Shown here piece after piece: positions 5,178 to 7,930 of a stretch of 7,930 nt of DNA. This stretch comes from Bacteroidales bacterium. Lineage in GTDB: Bacteria > Bacteroidota > Bacteroidia > Bacteroidales > UBA3663. Both the position numbers and the translations under genes were made by a program. The notes beneath the pieces were generated by a model, which saw only the letters and a list, made by a program, of their open reading frames with translations, was not told where the DNA came from and made no database searches. Within the stretch, counting starts at the first letter, position 1; every line of letters begins with the position of its first letter. The stretch is taken from contig JAGBQS010000120.1 of assembly GCA_017632695.1 (NCBI GenBank), positions 1 through 7,930 on the forward strand, written 5' to 3'.

Positions 5178-7505
5178 ATGAAACAAGAGATGAAACATTT
5201 GTTGTGTGTGGTACTTGCCGGGATGGCAACGGTTTGTGTTATGGCCCAGCGCATTGCGTTTAGCCAGCCGCATGGCTTTTGCGATGCTCCTTTCCAACTG
5301 TCGCTTACGGTGGAGGATAATGAGAATCCGGTGGACTGGACAATCCGATACACGCTCGACAGCAGTACGCCGACGTCTGCCAGCCCTGCGTATTCCGAGC
5401 CCCTTTACATCGGCAATAACACCATCGTGAGGGCGGCTGCCTTTGCGGGCGAGGATCAGATGACCGATATTGCGACGGCTACCTATCTGTTTGTTGACGA
5501 TGTGCTGAATCAGAGCGATTCCCCCGAAGGCTATCCCAGCGAGTGGGGCAGTTATATCCAGATGAGCGGTATTGCCAAGGCGGATTACGGCATGGACCCC
5601 GAAATGACCAAGAATGCCACGTTGGCGCCGAAGATCCGTGAGGGGTTGAAGTCGATACCCGTGCTGAGTATCGTAACCGACCGCGACAATCTGTTCGGTC
5701 ATGAGAACAACGAGGAAACCGGCGGTATCTATATCTTTACGGGTCCTCCGGTTGGCGATGCTACCGGTCACGGGTGGACCCGTCCTGCCAGCATCGAACT
5801 GATGGGCGGCGAACAGAATCACGACCTTTCGACTACCTGCGGCTTGCGTCTGCACGGCGGTCACGGACGTTTGGCCGAGAAGAATCCGAAACACTCTTTC
5901 CGTCTGGTTTTCAAGGAGGCTTATGGCCCCAAGTCGCTCAAGTATCCGCTTTTCGGCGAGGATGAACCGGATAAGTTCGACCAGCTCGTGCTTCGCTGCC
6001 ACTTCGGCAATGCCTGGCAGCACTGGATGGAATCGAACCGGCAGAAAGCGCAGTATACCCGCGACGTGTGGGCTCGCCGCATGCAGCGGAAGATGGGACA
6101 CACCAGCGTGAATGCACTTTATGTCCACCTGTTCCTGAACGGTATGTATTGGGGTCTTTATAATATTGCCGAGCGCGTGGACGATCAGTTCGGAAAGGAT
6201 CATCTGGGCGGTAAGAAATCCGATATCGATGTCATTAAGATAGAGGAGGATGGCGGCAACCACCTTGAGGCTTCGGAGGGTGATATGGAGGCGTGGAACC
6301 TGATGGTGAAAACGGCAGCCAGGGCTTCGGACGAGGAGGCTTACGAACAGTTGGACTCGCTGCTCGACATTGAAGGCTTCATCGACTATATGCTCATTAA
6401 CCAGTATGGGGGCAATACGGACTGGGATCATCATAACTGGTATGCCATCCGCCGTCGCGGACTTGACAGCGAGGGCTTCCGCTTCCTCTGCTGGGATTCG
6501 GAGCTGATTCTCGACAATGTGGACGAGAATGTGCTTACCAAGAACAACGGTAGCGAATATCCTACCGGCATCTTCCACAATCTGCTGACAAACGCTCAGT
6601 TCAAACGGCAGTATCTGCGTCGTGCCAAGCAGCTATTGGCCGATGACGGTCTGCTGGGCGAAGAATCGGTGGTGCAGGTATGGGACAGTCTGTATCATAA
6701 TATCGAGACTGCCCTGTACGACGAGGCTGCCCGTTGGGGCGATTACCGGAGGGATGTGCACCCTTATACGACAAAGGGAGAACTTTATACGGTGGATGGA
6801 CATTATCAGACGGAGCGGAACCGTCTCCTGACCCAGTATTTCCCCTGGCGAAGCGGTAAGGTGCTGCAAAGTATCATCAGCTTTGTTGACATCGATGACT
6901 TCGAAATGCCCGACGGATGGGTTGAACTGGCTGCTTCGATGTTCCATGAATGGGACGGTACGGATGCTGATGCCCAGCCTCTCGACAAGTCTGTGAATGT
7001 CGACTGGAATATGAACCGTCAGGTTTCGGGCGGTACGGCTGTCGCCGGATTCGTGAATGTCGACCATAACCAGTTTGCCGATGTCAGCCAATATGAGAAA
7101 CTGGTGCTGCGCGGTTCGGGTAACGGTCTGCGTATTCTGGTGAACCGTCTGGTTCCGCATGGTTCATGGAAACAGATTACCGTTTCGTTCAATTCCAACG
7201 ATCCGTATTGGGATTCCGATCTGAATGCTATCGTTGTGCCGCTTGATATGTTCCGGACGATGCTGACTTATCAGGGCGAGACCCGCAATGACAACTTCGT
7301 GCATCTCCATGTGCTGAAAGTCGATTGGAACCAGTCGCTCAATCTGAAGGGCGCTTACCTCGTGGGTGCCGAAGAGGATATCGCTACGATCGGTGCCGAC
7401 GAATCGGCTGCCGATGGCAAGTATTACAACCTGCAAGGCCAGCAGGTGGCTCATCCGTCGCACGGTATATATATATATAATGGTAAGAAGATTCTGATAA
7501 AGTAA
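5178..7505 (+). CDS. Secreted CotH-family kinase-like protein with chitobiase-type N-terminal domain and CBM-like C-terminal domain
   Basis: Start taken at ATG 5178 (775 residues) because it follows an A-rich leader and opens directly into a signal peptide (MKQEMKHLLCVVLAGMATVC, then VMA, cleavage before Gln24). The upstream in-frame TTG at 5154 would add eight poorly conserved-looking residues. Residues ~26-106 match the chitobiase/beta-hexosaminidase C-terminal type domain (FSQP..., IRYTLDSSTPT, AYSEPLYI, TATYLF). Residues ~158-550 match the CotH kinase family: SIPVLSIVTDRDNLF, LRLHGGHGR (223-231), KHSFRLVFK, YTRDVWARRM, YVHLFLNGMYWGLYNIAERVD, GNTDWDHHNWYAIR (412-425) and CWDSE (438-442). 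The Asp/Asn of the DWDHHN and WDSE segments are the likely metal and ATP site by analogy with Bacillus CotH, a spore-coat protein kinase. Residues ~585-735 (QFADVSQYEKLVLRGSG, LRILVNR, FVHLHVLKVDW) resemble a carbohydrate-binding-like beta sandwich frequent in Bacteroidales. The C-terminus has the tail YYNLQGQ...GIYIYNGKKILIK. Target unknown. Confidence 0.88.
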   Translation: MKQEMKHLLCVVLAGMATVCVMAQRIAFSQPHGFCDAPFQLSLTVEDNENPVDWTIRYTLDSSTPTSASPAYSEPLYIGNNTIVRAAAFAGEDQMTDIATATYLFVDDVLNQSDSPEGYPSEWGSYIQMSGIAKADYGMDPEMTKNATLAPKIREGLKSIPVLSIVTDRDNLFGHENNEETGGIYIFTGPPVGDATGHGWTRPASIELMGGEQNHDLSTTCGLRLHGGHGRLAEKNPKHSFRLVFKEAYGPKSLKYPLFGEDEPDKFDQLVLRCHFGNAWQHWMESNRQKAQYTRDVWARRMQRKMGHTSVNALYVHLFLNGMYWGLYNIAERVDDQFGKDHLGGKKSDIDVIKIEEDGGNHLEASEGDMEAWNLMVKTAARASDEEAYEQLDSLLDIEGFIDYMLINQYGGNTDWDHHNWYAIRRRGLDSEGFRFLCWDSELILDNVDENVLTKNNGSEYPTGIFHNLLTNAQFKRQYLRRAKQLLADDGLLGEESVVQVWDSLYHNIETALYDEAARWGDYRRDVHPYTTKGELYTVDGHYQTERNRLLTQYFPWRSGKVLQSIISFVDIDDFEMPDGWVELAASMFHEWDGTDADAQPLDKSVNVDWNMNRQVSGGTAVAGFVNVDHNQFADVSQYEKLVLRGSGNGLRILVNRLVPHGSWKQITVSFNSNDPYWDSDLNAIVVPLDMFRTMLTYQGETRNDNFVHLHVLKVDWNQSLNLKGAYLVGAEEDIATIGADESAADGKYYNLQGQQVAHPSHGIYIYNGKKILIK
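7466..7479 (+). repeat. (TA)7 dinucleotide run inside the CotH-family gene
   Basis: Fourteen bases of alternating TA encode the Ile-Tyr-Ile-Tyr of the C-terminal tail (GIYIYNG, residues 763-769). A two-base slip here would change the last ten or so residues of the protein. It is short for a slippage tract, and the amino acids are the usual ones for this tail, so it may be ordinary coding sequence. Confidence 0.6.
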
Positions 7506-7541
7506 TTCAACTTCGCAAGCCTTGCTTGTTAGAGGCTGTTA

Positions 7542-7581
7542 GGAGTTAGCGGAAGTTAATGGGAGATAGCGGAAGTTAACG
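7542..7581. repeat. Two tandem 20-bp repeats (GGAGnTAGCGGAAGTTAAyG)
   Basis: Copies at 7542-7561 and 7562-7581 agree at 18 of 20 positions, differing at 7546/7566 (T/A) and 7560/7580 (T/C). The sequence after the second copy (GACGTTACC) and before the first (CTGTTAGGAG) looks like decayed further copies. The second copy also forms one arm of the inverted repeat with 7643-7652. Confidence 0.75.
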
Positions 7582-7683
7582 GACGTTACCTCTGCTGGCG
7601 GATACTCAGTAAAACTATAGTCTGTTAACAGCAAAAGCTATTGTCCGTTAACGCCACAGGTTGGATGCCTGATAACTCCACAC

Positions 7684-7738
7684 ATGTTAAACTTGAATCG
7701 GGATCTTTACCATGTTAGCCTTAAGCCGGAATCCTTTT
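7684..7738. repeat. Degenerate direct repeat, 28-bp period
   Basis: The segment from 7684 (ATGTTAaaCTTgAatCGGg) aligns with the segment from 7712 (ATGTTAgcCTTaAgcCGGa) at 18 of 25 positions with no gaps. The second copy is the left arm and loop start of the terminator-like hairpin. This may be an old duplication; chance similarity cannot be excluded. Confidence 0.4.
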
Positions 7739-7760
7739 CTCCTTAAGGCTAACATTTTTT
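7712..7760 (+). terminator. Rho-independent-type terminator, perfect 14-bp stem and T6 tail
   Basis: ATGTTAGCCTTAAG (7712-7725) pairs perfectly with CTTAAGGCTAACAT (7742-7755) across a 16-nt loop and is followed directly by a run of Ts (7755-7760). It lies about 205 bp after the stop of the CotH-family gene and is the strongest terminator candidate for it. The loop is longer than usual for such structures. Confidence 0.6.
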
Positions 7761-7776
7761 CTCCTTAAGGCTAACA
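7735..7776. repeat. Two identical 20-bp direct copies (22-bp period) of the terminator right arm
   Basis: TTTTCTCCTTAAGGCTAACA occurs at 7735-7754 and again, without a mismatch, at 7757-7776. Each copy contains the arm CTTAAGGCTAACA, and each is followed by a T-rich stretch. The left arm at 7713-7725 can therefore pair with either copy, giving two mutually exclusive hairpins. Confidence 0.85.
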
Positions 7777-7814
7777 ATTTTTCCCCAGTAGGGCAGTAAA
7801 ACAAAAAAAATCTG

Positions 7815-7844
7815 CCGGCAAGGGGCGAGAAACTGCCGGTTTTT
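7815..7844. terminator. Second terminator-like hairpin, possibly bidirectional
   Basis: CCGGCA (7815-7820) pairs with TGCCGG (7834-7839) around a 13-nt loop, followed by TTTTT (7840-7844). An A8 run at 7803-7810 lies four bases before the stem, so the structure could also end transcripts coming from the right on the minus strand. The stem is short, so this is less certain than the upstream hairpin. Confidence 0.5.
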
Positions 7845-7930
7845 ATTGTGTAACCGATTGTTTTTGTCAGTTGTGCCTTTCAAAAACGGGGTAAACGGGG
7901 GCTGTTCGGAGTCAAAAACACGTCAATTTC

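Larger units (their letters stand above)
7506..7930. other. Intergenic region without a convincing gene, rich in repeats and dyads
   Basis: No open frame over about 20 codons with coding character was found on either strand. The stretch starts with a small hairpin just after the stop codon (CAAGC 7516-7520 and GCTTG 7524-7528, loop CTT) without a T-run. It then contains a 20-bp tandem repeat, three GTTAAC sites (7575, 7624, 7647), the palindrome CTGTTAACAG (7622-7631), a 10-bp inverted repeat (GTTAACGGAC 7575-7584 with GTCCGTTAAC 7643-7652), a 14-bp terminator-like dyad with a repeated arm, and a second GC-rich hairpin. The last ~85 bp show nothing I recognise. Confidence 0.7.

Noticed and set aside
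5019..6578. Long antisense open frame (519 codons) opposite the CotH-family gene
   Set aside because: It overlaps the N-terminal and catalytic coding sequence of a gene with clear domain matches and crosses that gene's promoter; its translation shows no signal or recognisable domain.
7685..7768. Tiny open frames in the downstream repeat region (for example ATG 7685 and ATG 7712, about 20 codons each)
   Set aside because: They lie entirely within terminator-like dyads and repeats, and nothing indicates translation.
1..7930. CRISPR array, tRNA or rRNA gene, insertion sequence
   Set aside because: No regularly spaced repeats with unique spacers, no cloverleaf-like or ribosomal sequence, and no transposase coding region were seen on either strand.

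Overview
The window reads as chromosomal DNA from a member of the Bacteroidales (Bacteroidaceae or Prevotellaceae-like). The evidence is: two good matches to the Bacteroidetes promoter consensus (TTTG, about 20 bp, TAnnTTTG); A/T-rich leaders without Shine-Dalgarno sequences; secreted proteins ending in the short tail (roughly YxxxGxxxxxPxxGxYIxNGxKIxI) common in this order; and a left-hand regulator fragment of a type typical of Bacteroides. Genus cannot be fixed from the sequence alone.

Layout. Positions 2-520 (+) hold the 3' end of a gene for a coiled-coil regulator, probably of the Bacteroidetes TPR/coiled-coil/helix-turn-helix-like type. Its stop codon directly abuts the stop of the convergent gene, with no base between them. 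Positions 521-4873 are four tightly packed minus-strand genes that look like one operon, read right to left: a small outer-membrane beta-barrel protein (4277-4873), a 704-residue secreted beta-propeller-like protein with a long helical insertion (2130-4244), a VanX/DdpX-type D-Ala-D-Ala dipeptidase lipoprotein (1341-2120), and a PheC-type cyclohexadienyl dehydratase-like lipoprotein (521-1339). Gaps are 32, 9 and 1 bp. A divergent intergenic region (4874-5177) carries one recognisable promoter for each direction. The plus-strand gene 5178-7505 encodes a secreted CotH-family kinase-like protein with a chitobiase-type N-terminal domain and a carbohydrate-binding-like C-terminal domain. The last 425 bp hold no gene but contain tandem repeats, dyads and two terminator-like hairpins.

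How the genes may work together. All five complete genes encode exported proteins (three with signal peptidase I-type signals, two lipoproteins), so this is a cell-envelope locus. The two lipoproteins keep the key catalytic residues of their families: one should cleave D-Ala-D-Ala, the other should decarboxylate and dehydrate prephenate or arogenate. Both are therefore predicted to process small metabolites outside the cytoplasm, apparently translationally coupled. The beta-barrel and beta-propeller proteins upstream have no assigned function. The pairing of a VanX-like and a PheC-like lipoprotein with an unassigned propeller and a divergent CotH-like kinase is the most unusual thing in the window; any shared function is inference.
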